Assembly (NCBI GenBank): GCA_002928495.1
Contig: PERF01000014.1
Coordinates: 1 to 36,335, forward strand
From: Methylobacter sp.
GTDB taxonomy: Bacteria; Pseudomonadota; Gammaproteobacteria; Methylococcales; Methylomonadaceae
DNA: 36,335 bases
Reading direction: 5' to 3'
Shown: positions 8,655-17,486 of the stretch, in pieces
Layout of the letters: each line of letters begins with the position of its first letter
Numbering within the stretch: position 1 is the first letter of the stretch
The notes under the pieces: model-generated
What the model was told of the DNA's origin: nothing
Databases searched by the model: none
What the model saw: only the letters and a program-made list of their open reading frames with translations
Made by a program: the position numbers and the translations under genes

Positions 8655-9953
8655 TTATACACATTCTGCTTCGGCGCGCCGGTAAAGTTCAATCAGGTTG
8701 GCGGGTTCGTCATAAACGATACGCTTACCGGCTCTAAGATCACGGCGCATCAATCGCACCATTTGTTCCAGCACCGGCTGGGGAAACCCTGGCGCCGGTT
8801 CCGGCAAGATTTCGGCCAACCGCCCGGCAATAACCGCCGGATCGCTGACTACGGGGCAAACCCGGTAGCGGTATTGGCCGCCTATGGCTTCTGGAATCAA
8901 ATCCATAAACCGGTCAGGCAGTTGCCGGAAAAAGCTTAGCGGCAGGCGGTAAGCGTTATTGCCCAGTATCGGCAAGTCATCGGGGACGGCTTCCTCCTCG
9001 TCCAAAATCTGCAACGATGTTGCCATGGGTAAGAGCTGATTTAAAGTGTATTTTTGCATATCAGAGTTGCCTACCCGTACCAGATTGGCAATCAGTTCGC
9101 CTAATGAGGCATGGCCGATTATGGCCGAGCGTTTAGGCAATCCGCCCCATACACCGTCGGCGCCGTTAAGCAGCGCTTCAATAGCGGAGGCATTTTCGAA
9201 ACCGGCGCCCGCGTGCAGGTGCACAAGGATTTTTTTAGGTTCAGCTAAAAAGCCTCTAGCAATCGCGGTGTAGGCCCCAACTTGGAAGGGCAGGTAAGTG
9301 CCACGGTCGTCTTCCATGCTTAAGCCTTCGATAGGCTGTTCGGCCAGCAATGCTAAAATTTCGCAAGTTTGTTCAAAATTGCCGGCAAAGGCATCGCAGC
9401 CATCGACGATATTAATCAGAATCCTGGGTTTGCCGCCAGCGTCGCCCTTGATGTTTTCATTTAGCCATTGAATGCTTAAAGGCAAGCTACGGCATAACGT
9501 ATCAAAGTCATACAGGTCTTGCATACCGTCCTTGCTTAGATAAATTTCATGCAAGGTGTTGGGTACTTGGTAAGCCTGCATCTTGAGCATGGAAGGCGAA
9601 GGGGTAAAGCTGCCATCGGTTTGGGCAATGCCGATGTCGGTAAAAACAAAACCGCCGCTGCGGTCGATGTTGTGATCCCGTAAGTAGATCATAAAATCAT
9701 CGTCCACTTCCAGTTCATCAGGCAGGGAATAATCCAGCGTGCCCAGCAGAATGTTGTCGAAACCGAATGCCCTTAGTTTGGGCAAAATCTCCAGTTTCTC
9801 CTCTAGAGTCTGGCCTACACGGGCACCGACGGGGTTTTCCCGTAACGATAAATCAATTAAATAAGGTTTTATGTTGCGTAACACATCAAGCTTATCCTGG
9901 GCGCCGGCAAAAATACGGCGGGCTTGTTCGACTCTGTCGGAAGGGGCAGACAT
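8655..9953 (-). CDS. DRE-TIM metallolyase superfamily protein (HMGL-like/pyruvate carboxyltransferase fold)
   Basis: A 432-residue soluble protein with AAGGAG correctly placed before the ATG. Residues about 33-40 read LIDLSLREN, the D-x-S/T-L-R-E signature that opens the DRE-TIM superfamily (isopropylmalate and homocitrate synthases, HMG-CoA lyase, carboxylase lyase domains). The metal-binding H-x-H appears as ILVHLHAGAGF, followed by ALLNGADGVWGG, as in the family where substrate-binding strands close the barrel. The C-terminal ~130 residues do not resemble the LeuA regulatory domain. Condensing or lyase activity on a 2-oxo acid or acyl-CoA substrate is the family expectation; the actual reaction is unknown. 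It is not beside leucine, lysine or HMG-CoA genes. The downstream neighbour is the diguanylate cyclase. Confidence 0.7.
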   Translation of the reverse strand: MSAPSDRVEQARRIFAGAQDKLDVLRNIKPYLIDLSLRENPVGARVGQTLEEKLEILPKLRAFGFDNILLGTLDYSLPDELEVDDDFMIYLRDHNIDRSGGFVFTDIGIAQTDGSFTPSPSMLKMQAYQVPNTLHEIYLSKDGMQDLYDFDTLCRSLPLSIQWLNENIKGDAGGKPRILINIVDGCDAFAGNFEQTCEILALLAEQPIEGLSMEDDRGTYLPFQVGAYTAIARGFLAEPKKILVHLHAGAGFENASAIEALLNGADGVWGGLPKRSAIIGHASLGELIANLVRVGNSDMQKYTLNQLLPMATSLQILDEEEAVPDDLPILGNNAYRLPLSFFRQLPDRFMDLIPEAIGGQYRYRVCPVVSDPAVIAGRLAEILPEPAPGFPQPVLEQMVRLMRRDLRAGKRIVYDEPANLIELYRRAEAECV

Positions 9954-10508
9954 AAGACTCCTTGCTTTAAGGTAGCGGTTTAAGATTAAGCATTAGTTAC
10001 ATGACAAGGATTCAGGTTTCCGGTGCAATGAACTTAGGGCTTAATGTATAGGTTTTGTTATGGCAAGCATTTTAAAATAATTAAAAACCAAGGGTTTGTA
10101 GAATAATTATAATAAATTATTGAAATTGTGCAGGAAGATAACGGCTTTATTAATCAATTGACCGGAACACGATTGGATAAAAAGTTTAGCGTTTTTAACT
10201 GGAGCTAGGATGAATTATTACAATATTTGCGGATTATCAGACAAAAACCACGGCTAGCTTCTGTATTTTAAGTGGGTTGATCTAATCGGGAGCAAACCAA
10301 GGCGACAGACTCATTGCTGTGTATTGGTCTATCTGATACAGTGCCAAGAATTTGATTGTTACCGGGCACATGCCGTTGTCTTTGATTTGTTACGGAAGAG
10401 AAAATCGTATACTGATCAATTAACCACCAAGTCAAATACCATTCTCCGGACGCTACACAGAAACTTTCTAAATTCCTTGTTGGGCAAAAGACACAGGATT
10501 ATTCAGTA
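9954..10508. other. AT-rich stretch without an intact gene, upstream of the damaged methyltransferase
   Basis: Apart from a possible C-terminal remnant described separately, this 555-base region has no supported gene. It is clearly richer in A and T than the flanking genes and is broken by stops in all frames. The first part should contain the promoter of the minus-strand DRE-TIM gene. The rest looks like decayed accessory DNA; several 15-30 codon open stretches are present but none has a family signature. Confidence 0.4.
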
Positions 10509-10509
10509 A
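10258..10509 (+). pseudogene. Possible remnant of a gene translationally coupled to the methyltransferase
   Basis: An open frame follows a stop at 10255-10257 and ends with TAA at 10507-10509, whose last base is the first base of the ATG that appears to be the original start of the methyltransferase (TAATG). Such one-base overlaps are typical of real gene pairs. The last part (residues such as FDLLRKRKSY and LRTLHRNFLNSL) has plausible protein composition, but I recognise no family and there is no good start. It may be the tail of a decayed gene or chance. Confidence 0.25.
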
Positions 10510-11243
10510 TGCTAAAACAGTATTTTACTAATCTTTATCAGCGGACAATGCATGAGGCATATACTCTGAGCTCACGATGAAATTGCAACGGCTTGCAAGA
10601 TGATGGCGCATGTTTAGATTGCGGAGCGCATTCCGGTGAGAAATATGACCTGTTGCATAAAAGAATTGGAATGGATAAGTCTAGATATAACGGAATAGAA
10701 TGGAATACAAATCTGGTTCAGATCGCGCGCAACAAAGGGCTAAATGTATTGCAAGGCGACTTGAACAAAGACATGGCGTATCCTGATCAGTCCTATAAAT
10801 GCATTTTTGGTTTGTCCGTTTTAGAACACTTACTAAATCCTTGTAAATACCTTCGGGAATGCTATCGCTGTCTGGAAAAAGAGGGGGTATTGGTTATTTT
10901 GACACCCAATATCAGCACATATTTTACGGCTGCCTTGATTTTAGCGGGAAAGATGCCATCGAGTGGGCCGCATCCTGATTCCGATGCTTTGTTAAAGCAC
11001 GAAGAATTATTTAAAGTGAGTCATGAGAGTTTACAGCCGGATACAGAAACAGACACACCGGTTCATCGACATCTCGTCGTATTTAGCTTTCAAGTTCTAA
11101 AATCCTACCTATCGATGTTAGGGTTTGAGGGGATAAGAGGTTATGGTTACGGCTTATACCCATTTCCGAATTTTATGCAAAAACCATTGGAAAAGATCGA
11201 CCCGTACCATTGTCATCAAATGGTTTTCGTGGCTAGAAAATAA
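10509..11243 (+). pseudogene. Class I SAM-dependent methyltransferase, frame disrupted near its 5' end
   Basis: From 10593 to the stop at 11241 the frame encodes a Methyltransf_11/12-type domain: motif I is CLDCGAHSGEKYDLL, the acidic ribose region follows (YNGIEWN), and FGLSVLEHLLNP is the post-motif segment. The normal start seems to be ATG at 10509 (MLKQYFTNLYQRTMHEAYTL), but a stop at 10578 interrupts the frame. Between about 10577 and 10598 the sensible sequence MKLQRLA lies in a different frame, so a one-base loss near 10576 and a one-base gain near 10598 explain the pattern. Corrected, the protein would have 244 residues. As sequenced, only a shortened form from a weak TTG at 10593 could be made, without the N-terminal cap. 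The substrate is unknown; it resembles methyltransferases of sugar or polysaccharide loci. Higher AT content suggests transfer. Confidence 0.6.
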
Positions 11244-11414
11244 GCGATTGCTTAATTTTATACTTTATATTCTAACTGAGTTTGGCGAGGAGTTAGGGAC
11301 TACCCTAAAGCATAGTCAAAGCGGTTAGGTGCAATAACCAAAGGACATTGCACCGGAAGTTGAATAAATTCGTTTAGTTTTCGCGCAACGTTCTGATTTT
11401 TACGCTTAAGCGGA

Positions 11415-13277
11415 CTAAGCGCAAAAATCTTCAATCTGCTGTTTAATGCCTAGGCTATCCAGGCCGCAGAAACTCAGTAGTTCTTCGCGGGTGCCTTGCT
11501 CGATAAAGGCGTCGGGCAGGCCGATGTTAAGTACAGGCATTAAAATACGTTGGTTTTGTAGAAAAGTGGTAATGGCACTGCCTGCACCGCCTGCCACTAC
11601 GTTTTCTTCTACCGTGATAAAAATTTCATGGGTTTTTGCCATTTCCAGCACCAGTGCTTCATCGAACGGCTTAACGAAACGCATATTAACCACAGTAGCG
11701 CCAAGTTGTTTGCCGGCTTCAAGCGCCGGAGCAACCATGCTGCCCCAAGCTAAAATGGCGATACGTCCACCTTCGTGGCGTAATTCGGCTTTGCCTATGG
11801 GGAGCTCGGTAAGTTCGCAATCTACGGTGGCGCCTGGGCCTTTGCCGCGTGGATAGCGTACCGAGGCCGGGCCAGGATAGTGGTAGCCGGTGGTTAGCAT
11901 TTGGCGGCATTCGTTTTCGTCGGCCGGTGCCATGATCAACATGTTGGGCACGCAGCGCATGAAGCTGAAATCGAAGCTGCCGGCGTGGGTCGGGCCGTCC
12001 GGGCCGACCAGACCGGCACGGTCCAGGGCGAACAAGACATCCAGGTTTTGTAAGGCGACGTCGTGAATCATTTGGTCGTAAGCGCGTTGTAAAAACGTGG
12101 AATAAATTGCCACCACCGGTTTGCCGCCCTGGCAGGCTTGGCCGGCGGCCAGGGTTACCGCGTGTTGCTCGGCAATGGCAACATCGAAATAGCGTTTGGG
12201 AAAGCGTTCGGAAAACTCCACTAAGCCCGAACCTTCGCGCATTGCCGGGGTAATGCCTAGCAGGCGCTCGTCTTGCTGCGCCATATCGCAAAGCCAACGG
12301 CCGAATACTTCGGTATAGCTGGGGTGCACCGACGGTTTGGATTTGGGTAACGAGTCCTTGCTGGGATCAAACGCCGGCACGCCGTGGTAAGCCAATGGGT
12401 CTTTCTCGGCCGGAGCGTAACCTTTGCCTTTTTTGGTGACAATGTGCAAAAAGCGCGGGCCGGAAATGTTTTTCAGGTTTTCCAGGGTAGACACCAGCAT
12501 GTCGATGTCGTGGCCGTCAATTGGACCGATGTAGTTAAAGCCCAGTTCTTCAAACAGCGTGCCCGGCGCAATCATGCCTTTCATGTGCTCTTCGGTTTTG
12601 CGTGCCAATTCCCAAACGCTAGGCATGATGCTAAGTACTTTTTTACTTTCTTCCCGTACCGATGAATACAAGCGGCTGGAAAGAATTTTGGTCAGATAAT
12701 TGTTCAGCGCGCCGACGTTGGGCGAGATTGACATGTCGTTGTCATTCAGAATAACCAGCAAATCGGCATCCATGGAACCGGCATGGTTCATGGCTTCAAA
12801 GGCCATGCCGCCGGTGATGCTGCCGTCGCCGATGATGGCAACCATTTGTTTTTGCTCGCCTTTAAGGCCGGATACGATAGCCATGCCCAAGGCGGCACTG
12901 ATCGAGGTGCTGGAGTGGCCTACGCCGAAGGCGTCATAAATACTTTCCGAGCGCGAAGGAAACGCCGATACGCCGCCGCGGGTGCGGATAGTGGTCATGC
13001 GCTCCTTACGGCCGGTAAGGATTTTGTGCGGATAAGCCTGATGGCCGACATCCCAGACCAATTGATCATTAGGCGTGTCGAAAACATAATGCAGCGCCAC
13101 GGTTAACTCCACCGTGCCTAAGCCTGCGGAGAAATGTCCGCCGGAGATGCTAACCGTTTGGGTCAAATACTCGCGGACTTCTTTAGCCAAAGGTTTGAGC
13201 AGGTCACGGCTTAGTTTTCTTACGTCGGCCGGGGTATCAATCGTATTTAGCAGCGGAAACTGGTCTGGTGTATTCAT
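11415..13277 (-). CDS. dxs: 1-deoxy-D-xylulose-5-phosphate synthase
   Basis: A complete 620-residue transketolase-like enzyme that condenses pyruvate and glyceraldehyde-3-P to DXP, the entry step of the MEP isoprenoid pathway. The thiamine-diphosphate motif [18 protein letters not shown] ends with NDNDMSIS. The pyrimidine domain shows [15 protein letters not shown] and [17 protein letters not shown]. The C-terminal domain ends ...[12 protein letters not shown]. The start lies three bases after the copD stop, so it is probably the last gene of the hopanoid minus-strand unit and would supply precursor for squalene. No clear terminator follows: the palindrome at 11403-11412 has no T run. Confidence 0.97.
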   Translation of the reverse strand: MNTPDQFPLLNTIDTPADVRKLSRDLLKPLAKEVREYLTQTVSISGGHFSAGLGTVELTVALHYVFDTPNDQLVWDVGHQAYPHKILTGRKERMTTIRTRGGVSAFPSRSESIYDAFGVGHSSTSISAALGMAIVSGLKGEQKQMVAIIGDGSITGGMAFEAMNHAGSMDADLLVILNDNDMSISPNVGALNNYLTKILSSRLYSSVREESKKVLSIMPSVWELARKTEEHMKGMIAPGTLFEELGFNYIGPIDGHDIDMLVSTLENLKNISGPRFLHIVTKKGKGYAPAEKDPLAYHGVPAFDPSKDSLPKSKPSVHPSYTEVFGRWLCDMAQQDERLLGITPAMREGSGLVEFSERFPKRYFDVAIAEQHAVTLAAGQACQGGKPVVAIYSTFLQRAYDQMIHDVALQNLDVLFALDRAGLVGPDGPTHAGSFDFSFMRCVPNMLIMAPADENECRQMLTTGYHYPGPASVRYPRGKGPGATVDCELTELPIGKAELRHEGGRIAILAWGSMVAPALEAGKQLGATVVNMRFVKPFDEALVLEMAKTHEIFITVEENVVAGGAGSAITTFLQNQRILMPVLNIGLPDAFIEQGTREELLSFCGLDSLGIKQQIEDFCA

Positions 13278-13280
13278 ACG

Positions 13281-14945
13281 TTAGTAAAGAGGTTCGCGGT
13301 AAAACAGCAAAACAAGCCCGATCTGAAATAAGGCTGCAACCGAAACAAAACCGGCAATGCTTTTACCGGGGTTGTCGAGTTTAAGTTCCAGCCAGCGTCC
13401 GATGGCAAGGATAAGCGAAAACACACCCATTAAAGTGTGGCCGACCTGAATCAGAAACGCGCTTTTGGCCTGGAAGCCGACATGCGAATGGGTTAATAGC
13501 ATCAAACCGCCGAAAGCCGCCAATACCGGAAAAACATAAGGCAAACGGGTATTTTGAAAACGCGGCGTACGCGCTAACAATTCGATAACGCCCAGACAGA
13601 AAACCAGCAAAGTGGCGATCCGGTGCTGTAAAACTTCGCCGTTATTAAAAGTGCTTTCCCAAAACCCGATCGGACCTAACGGCCAAGTCTCGGCGTCACT
13701 ACGGAAGAATAGGAAAATTCCCAGCCCGACAAAGCCAATCGGCCAGTATTTAGTGTAAGGCAGATAACGCTCGAATAGCGTAAACGCCGAGGGAAAACGT
13801 CCGATATACGACACCATGGCAAAAAAGCTCATGCTGGCAAGGAATATGCCGGAAATATTATGGTTGTAATCCGACCATGCGGTTGCCGCCGGCGAAGGCA
13901 CTTGGCCAACGATGGCAACCCGCCCGGCTTCGCCGGCCAGTAAGTCTTGATGGCTTGGTGAGGCTGTGCGGGGAATGCGCGGCGTAAACGTGTTTAATAC
14001 TTCCTGCCAGCTCGCCGTTAACTCGGGAATATCGATAGCCGGCGGCTGCGAAGCCAGGCTGGCGGCGGTAAATAGCAAGGTGACCAAAACAAAGGTTTCG
14101 GCTTCCACGTAATAAGGTAGGCGCTGGGTGATGGTATGCGGATTTCGGCTGGTAAAATAAGCGCTTACCGCGTTTTTATTAATCGCGGCAAAGCCCAGGG
14201 CCAGACCTAATAAAATGATCTTTACCGTTAATAGATTGCCGTAGCCGGTACCGAGAAAACCGTTCCAGCTATCGATGTAGTTCAAGGCGATAGGCAGTCC
14301 GGACAACAAGATCATGCCGACTGCTACCATGCCGTAAGGCGAAAAACGTTTGAGCAAATCGGGCCAAAGCGCCGGGGGGATTTTCTGTTCGCGCCGTAAA
14401 AACCATAGATTAACCAGATGGAACACGCCGCCAATCCAGGCGGCGGCGGCCAGTTGGTGGATAACCGTCAGCGTCATCAACAAGTAGCGGTCTTCAAAGC
14501 GCCCGGCGGCGTGTACCAGCCAAGCGCCGGATATGATCATGGGGACGGCGCACAGACCGGCATTGATCCACTCGTCTTTGGAGTATGGCTGTTTACGCAG
14601 ATAAATATAGCCATAGGCAGTCATGGCCAAGGTCAGTATGATTCGAATAATACCACCGGTGAACTGGGTGGTTTCGGCAAATTCGGGAAACGGCCATTTT
14701 TCCAAAACCGCGGCCATCAGCCAGATTTTGATGATCAATTTTAATAATTGCGCAGCAGCCAGATACAAACCGCCTTTGTAGAACAATGCAATGGTTCTTT
14801 GCATTAGCACATCGTTATAGCCGTCAAGCCTTTGCCAGGGCCGTAACACAAAGAGTCCCCAAAACAGGCTGCCAATGGCTAAGGCAAAACAGATCAGCAT
14901 AACGCCGCCGATCAGTGAGTCGAGAAAATCAGCAATACCTGCCAT
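13281..14945 (-). CDS. copD: CopD-family copper resistance/uptake membrane protein
   Basis: A 554-residue inner-membrane protein with many hydrophobic segments. The first ~300 residues match CopD (PF05425), with about eight membrane helices including HQLAAAAWIGGVFHLVNLWFL, whose histidines are typical. A periplasmic loop of some 50 residues follows (about 310-360), then further helices ending with LTHSHVGFQAKSAFLIQVGHTLMG, where clustered histidines could bind metal. CopD with CopC is known to bring copper across the inner membrane in several bacteria. copC ends nine bases before its start and dxs begins three bases after its stop, so the three are cotranscribed. The two-part arrangement is longer than the classic 300-residue CopD but seen in other Proteobacteria. 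Confidence 0.88.
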   Translation of the reverse strand: MAGIADFLDSLIGGVMLICFALAIGSLFWGLFVLRPWQRLDGYNDVLMQRTIALFYKGGLYLAAAQLLKLIIKIWLMAAVLEKWPFPEFAETTQFTGGIIRIILTLAMTAYGYIYLRKQPYSKDEWINAGLCAVPMIISGAWLVHAAGRFEDRYLLMTLTVIHQLAAAAWIGGVFHLVNLWFLRREQKIPPALWPDLLKRFSPYGMVAVGMILLSGLPIALNYIDSWNGFLGTGYGNLLTVKIILLGLALGFAAINKNAVSAYFTSRNPHTITQRLPYYVEAETFVLVTLLFTAASLASQPPAIDIPELTASWQEVLNTFTPRIPRTASPSHQDLLAGEAGRVAIVGQVPSPAATAWSDYNHNISGIFLASMSFFAMVSYIGRFPSAFTLFERYLPYTKYWPIGFVGLGIFLFFRSDAETWPLGPIGFWESTFNNGEVLQHRIATLLVFCLGVIELLARTPRFQNTRLPYVFPVLAAFGGLMLLTHSHVGFQAKSAFLIQVGHTLMGVFSLILAIGRWLELKLDNPGKSIAGFVSVAALFQIGLVLLFYREPLY

Positions 14946-14954
14946 GGATTAACC

Positions 14955-15311
14955 TTACTGGGTCACGGAAAAATGAATAACGTCTTCGGTCAAATGGCCG
15001 TCGGCGGCGAAAACTTTCAACTTCAAGGCATAATCGCCGGGATCCAGCGCCGGTATCTGCACGACAATCTGGCCTTTTTTACCCCCCGTGCTCAACGGCA
15101 GGGATTCCAGGCTGTCGCCTTTGCGTACTAAAAAAACCCGCGACAAGCCCAGTTCAATCCGGGAATTAAACGACAACTCGACGATATCGGCTTGGTTGGC
15201 GTGTATCGGTTTTATCTTCAGTGAGTACTCGGTTACCACGGCATGCGCAGAACACAACGGGGTAAAGCAGGCGAAAGCGGCAAATATAAAAATACGCAAT
15301 AAGGGTTTCAT
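14955..15311 (-). CDS. copC: CopC-domain periplasmic copper-binding protein
   Basis: A small 118-residue secreted protein. A signal peptide of about 22 residues ends at CSA, leaving His as the first mature residue (HAVVTEY), the N-terminal histidine that forms the Cu(II) site in CopC proteins. The second part of that site, AADGHLTEDVIHFSV, is at the C terminus. Methionine-rich Cu(I) segments are absent, so it is likely a Cu(II)-only type. It is the usual partner of CopD, which follows directly. Its promoter is not separate: only 21 bases lie between it and hpnO. Confidence 0.9.
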   Translation of the reverse strand: MKPLLRIFIFAAFACFTPLCSAHAVVTEYSLKIKPIHANQADIVELSFNSRIELGLSRVFLVRKGDSLESLPLSTGGKKGQIVVQIPALDPGDYALKLKVFAADGHLTEDVIHFSVTQ

Positions 15312-15332
15312 GGTTTTGGTGTCTGTATTTAG

Positions 15333-16712
15333 TTATTTTTTCAAGGCATGCCCGGCCAGATTTTTGCCGAGATCCCAAATCGAGCCGGGAACTTGGTGGG
15401 TATCGGCAATGACTTTATCGAAAGCGCTGATAATATGATCTAGGTCTTTTTGGGTTAGATTTAGCGGCGGTAGCAGTTTGACTACATTCATGCCGTGGCC
15501 GGCCACTTGCGTCAGTATGTGGTGTTCCTTGAATAAGGGAATGGTTACCATTTGGCAGAACAAACCTTTATTGGCGGCTTCCAACATGCCCCAGGCTGCT
15601 TTCAGCATCAGGCTTTTGGGGGCCTGGAATTCAATGGCAATCATCATGCCTTTGCCGCGGGCTTCCTTGAGGAATTCGTACTTGCCGGCCATGGCATTGA
15701 GGCCGGCAATGATTTTATTACCGATTTCGGCGCTATTCTCGACCAATTTTTCTTCCGCCAACACATGCAGCGTAGCCAAGCCGGCAGCCATGGCCATGTT
15801 GTTTTTGGAAAACGTGGAGCCGTGCACCACGGCGCGGTCCATGCGGTTGAAAACCGTGTCCATGATTTTGTGGGTCATGGCTACACCGCCGACCGGCACA
15901 AAGCCGCCGGATAAAGCCTTGGCCATGCAGATCATGTCGGGTTTTACATTCCAGTGTTCGATGGCCCAGAGTTTGCCGGTGCGGCCCAAACCGGTCTGTA
16001 CTTCGTCGGCAACAAACAAGGTGCCGTATTGTTTGCACAAACGTTCCACTTCGGGCAGATAATTATCATCCGGCAGGTTGACGCCTTTGCCTTGCACGGG
16101 TTCGACAATAAAAGCGGCCACGTCTTTACCGCTTAAGGCTTGTTCCAGTGCCGGCAGATCATTGAATGGTACGGCGCTGCAACCGGGCAGGAGCGGGCCG
16201 AAACCTTCGCGGAAAATTTCTTCGCCGTTCAGCGACAGCGAGCCCATGGTCAGGCCGTGGTAGCCATGTTCGCAAAAAATGATTTTTTCGCGTTTGGTGG
16301 TATAGCGCGCGAATTTAATCGCGGCTTCCACCGCTTCCGTGCCGGAGTTGCAAAAGAACATCTTGTCCAGGTTATCCGGCGTGGTTTTTAGCAGTTCCTT
16401 GGCCAGCAATCCGCTCAGTATCGAAACATCAAGCTGTACCAGATTGGGCAGCTCCAGGGACAAGGTTTCGGTTAATGCGCTGACAACGCTAGGGTGGTTG
16501 CGGCCGATGGCAAAGACGCCGAAACCGCTGAGTAAATCCAGATATTCGGTGCCGTTTTCATCGTACAGGTATTGCCCTACCGCACGCTTGTAATTACGGT
16601 CGTAGCCGATGGTTTTCAATACCCTGACCATCTGGTTGTTCAGGTATTCCTCGTGTAGCGAGAACTTTTCCGTGTAATGCTGAGAAAAAAGTTCGGCGAT
16701 GCTGAATGTCAT
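15333..16712 (-). CDS. hpnO: Hopanoid aminotransferase HpnO (class III, aspartate aminotransferase family)
   Basis: A 459-residue PLP enzyme of fold type I, class III. Visible motifs are FFCNSGTEAVEAAIKFAR (phosphate contact), EHGYHGLTMGSLS, FVADEVQTGLGRTG (aspartate pairing with the PLP nitrogen) and MAKALSGGFVPVGG with the Schiff-base lysine. Acetylornithine-type aminotransferases look similar, but the long N-terminal extension, the end LGKNLAGHALKK and the position next to shc and hpnG favour HpnO, which makes 35-aminobacteriohopanetriol from a ribosylhopane-derived intermediate. AGAGGT lies at good spacing before the ATG. It sits 34 bases after the damaged hpnG. Confidence 0.85.
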   Translation of the reverse strand: MTFSIAELFSQHYTEKFSLHEEYLNNQMVRVLKTIGYDRNYKRAVGQYLYDENGTEYLDLLSGFGVFAIGRNHPSVVSALTETLSLELPNLVQLDVSILSGLLAKELLKTTPDNLDKMFFCNSGTEAVEAAIKFARYTTKREKIIFCEHGYHGLTMGSLSLNGEEIFREGFGPLLPGCSAVPFNDLPALEQALSGKDVAAFIVEPVQGKGVNLPDDNYLPEVERLCKQYGTLFVADEVQTGLGRTGKLWAIEHWNVKPDMICMAKALSGGFVPVGGVAMTHKIMDTVFNRMDRAVVHGSTFSKNNMAMAAGLATLHVLAEEKLVENSAEIGNKIIAGLNAMAGKYEFLKEARGKGMMIAIEFQAPKSLMLKAAWGMLEAANKGLFCQMVTIPLFKEHHILTQVAGHGMNVVKLLPPLNLTQKDLDHIISAFDKVIADTHQVPGSIWDLGKNLAGHALKK

Positions 16713-16746
16713 GTTTACCTCTTGGCTTCTACCGCCTGATTAACCG

Positions 16747-17486
16747 TCAAATTGCCGCGGCCGCTGATTTCTCGGCTGAGGCGGTGTCAAATGCGGTTAT
16801 CGCGGCTAAATTTTTAGCGGCTTTGGTTAGTGAGTGCTTGGCTTTGTGAAAATTCAATCCCAGAATGATTAAGCCGGGTATTTGGTCAGGATGAAAAATC
16901 AGAAATTTTAGCAGTTTAACCAGACTCACTTCACCTTTTTCATTGAGTGCATAGGCAACTGCAGCAGGTAGATCGAATTGCGCGGGATCGGCAATTGCTC
17001 TTACCGCCAGAAACGGCAGCTGGTGTTCGGTGGCGGTTTTGGCTACGCAAAACTTTCCATGTCCAACGCTTGTGCGCTGGTTTGTTGAAACAAAGCCAGC
17101 TTTTCGCTGCTTAAGGAGACAATAGTTTCACTTTCGAGTAAACAGCCTTGAAACCTCGCGCCAACTTCCAGATGCCGGGCGGCATGGCTGTGCCAAGCTA
17201 AATCTACGGGCAAAGATTCTTGGGCAGCGTTCAGCAATGACAGCGGTAGCATCAAGTCGCCGGGGGTCAGCGCAGGATTGATGCCGGCAGCGCAACCCCA
17301 GCTGATTAATCGCGTGGCGCCAAGATCCATGAGCTTGCCGGCAGCGGCACGGGCGTTGGTACTGCCGGTGCCGGAGTAAATCAGTACATGTTGCGCATCT
17401 AAAAATTCAACATCGCCTTTTGCAAGCTTTTTTGCCGTCAGCGTGCTGACTTCCTCAGGCAAGGCAACAATAATTCCGGTTATCAC
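16747..17486 (-). pseudogene. hpnG: Hopanoid-associated phosphorylase HpnG, split by a single-base frameshift
   Basis: The first 147 codons (GTG at 17486) read MITGIIVALPEEVSTL ... QALDMESFA and meet a stop at 17043-17045. The next frame continues without a break as VAKTATEHQLPFLAVRAIAD, then EKGEVSLVKLLKFLIF, to a stop at 16747. DMES..AVAK..LPFLAVRAIAD is a typical nucleoside-phosphorylase C-terminal segment, so the two parts are one gene of about 246 residues once one base is restored. The break lies next to TTTT (minus strand; 17049-17052): a fifth T would restore the frame. HpnG removes adenine from adenosylhopane, the step between HpnH and HpnO. GTGA overlaps the shc stop, showing translational coupling. 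As sequenced the product lacks the substrate-binding end and is unlikely to work. A true mutation or a base-calling error are both possible. Confidence 0.8.

Noticed and set aside
11719-12297. A 192-codon open frame on the minus strand inside dxs
   Set aside because: It is in another frame of the dxs coding strand; the translation is rich in Arg, Pro and His as expected of an out-of-frame read.
15478-16062. A 194-codon open frame on the plus strand inside hpnO
   Set aside because: It is antisense to a well-supported aminotransferase with all its PLP motifs, has no family signature, and arises from the codon bias of the real gene.
16747-16929. A separate 60-residue gene downstream of hpnG
   Set aside because: It reads as the natural C-terminal end of HpnG and the frame is open back to the frameshift point, so it is a fragment of one gene.
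16927-17052. Programmed ribosomal frameshifting in hpnG
   Set aside because: The site (AGTTTTGCG on the minus strand) is not a classic slippery heptamer and no downstream pseudoknot was seen; a simple indel is the simpler explanation.
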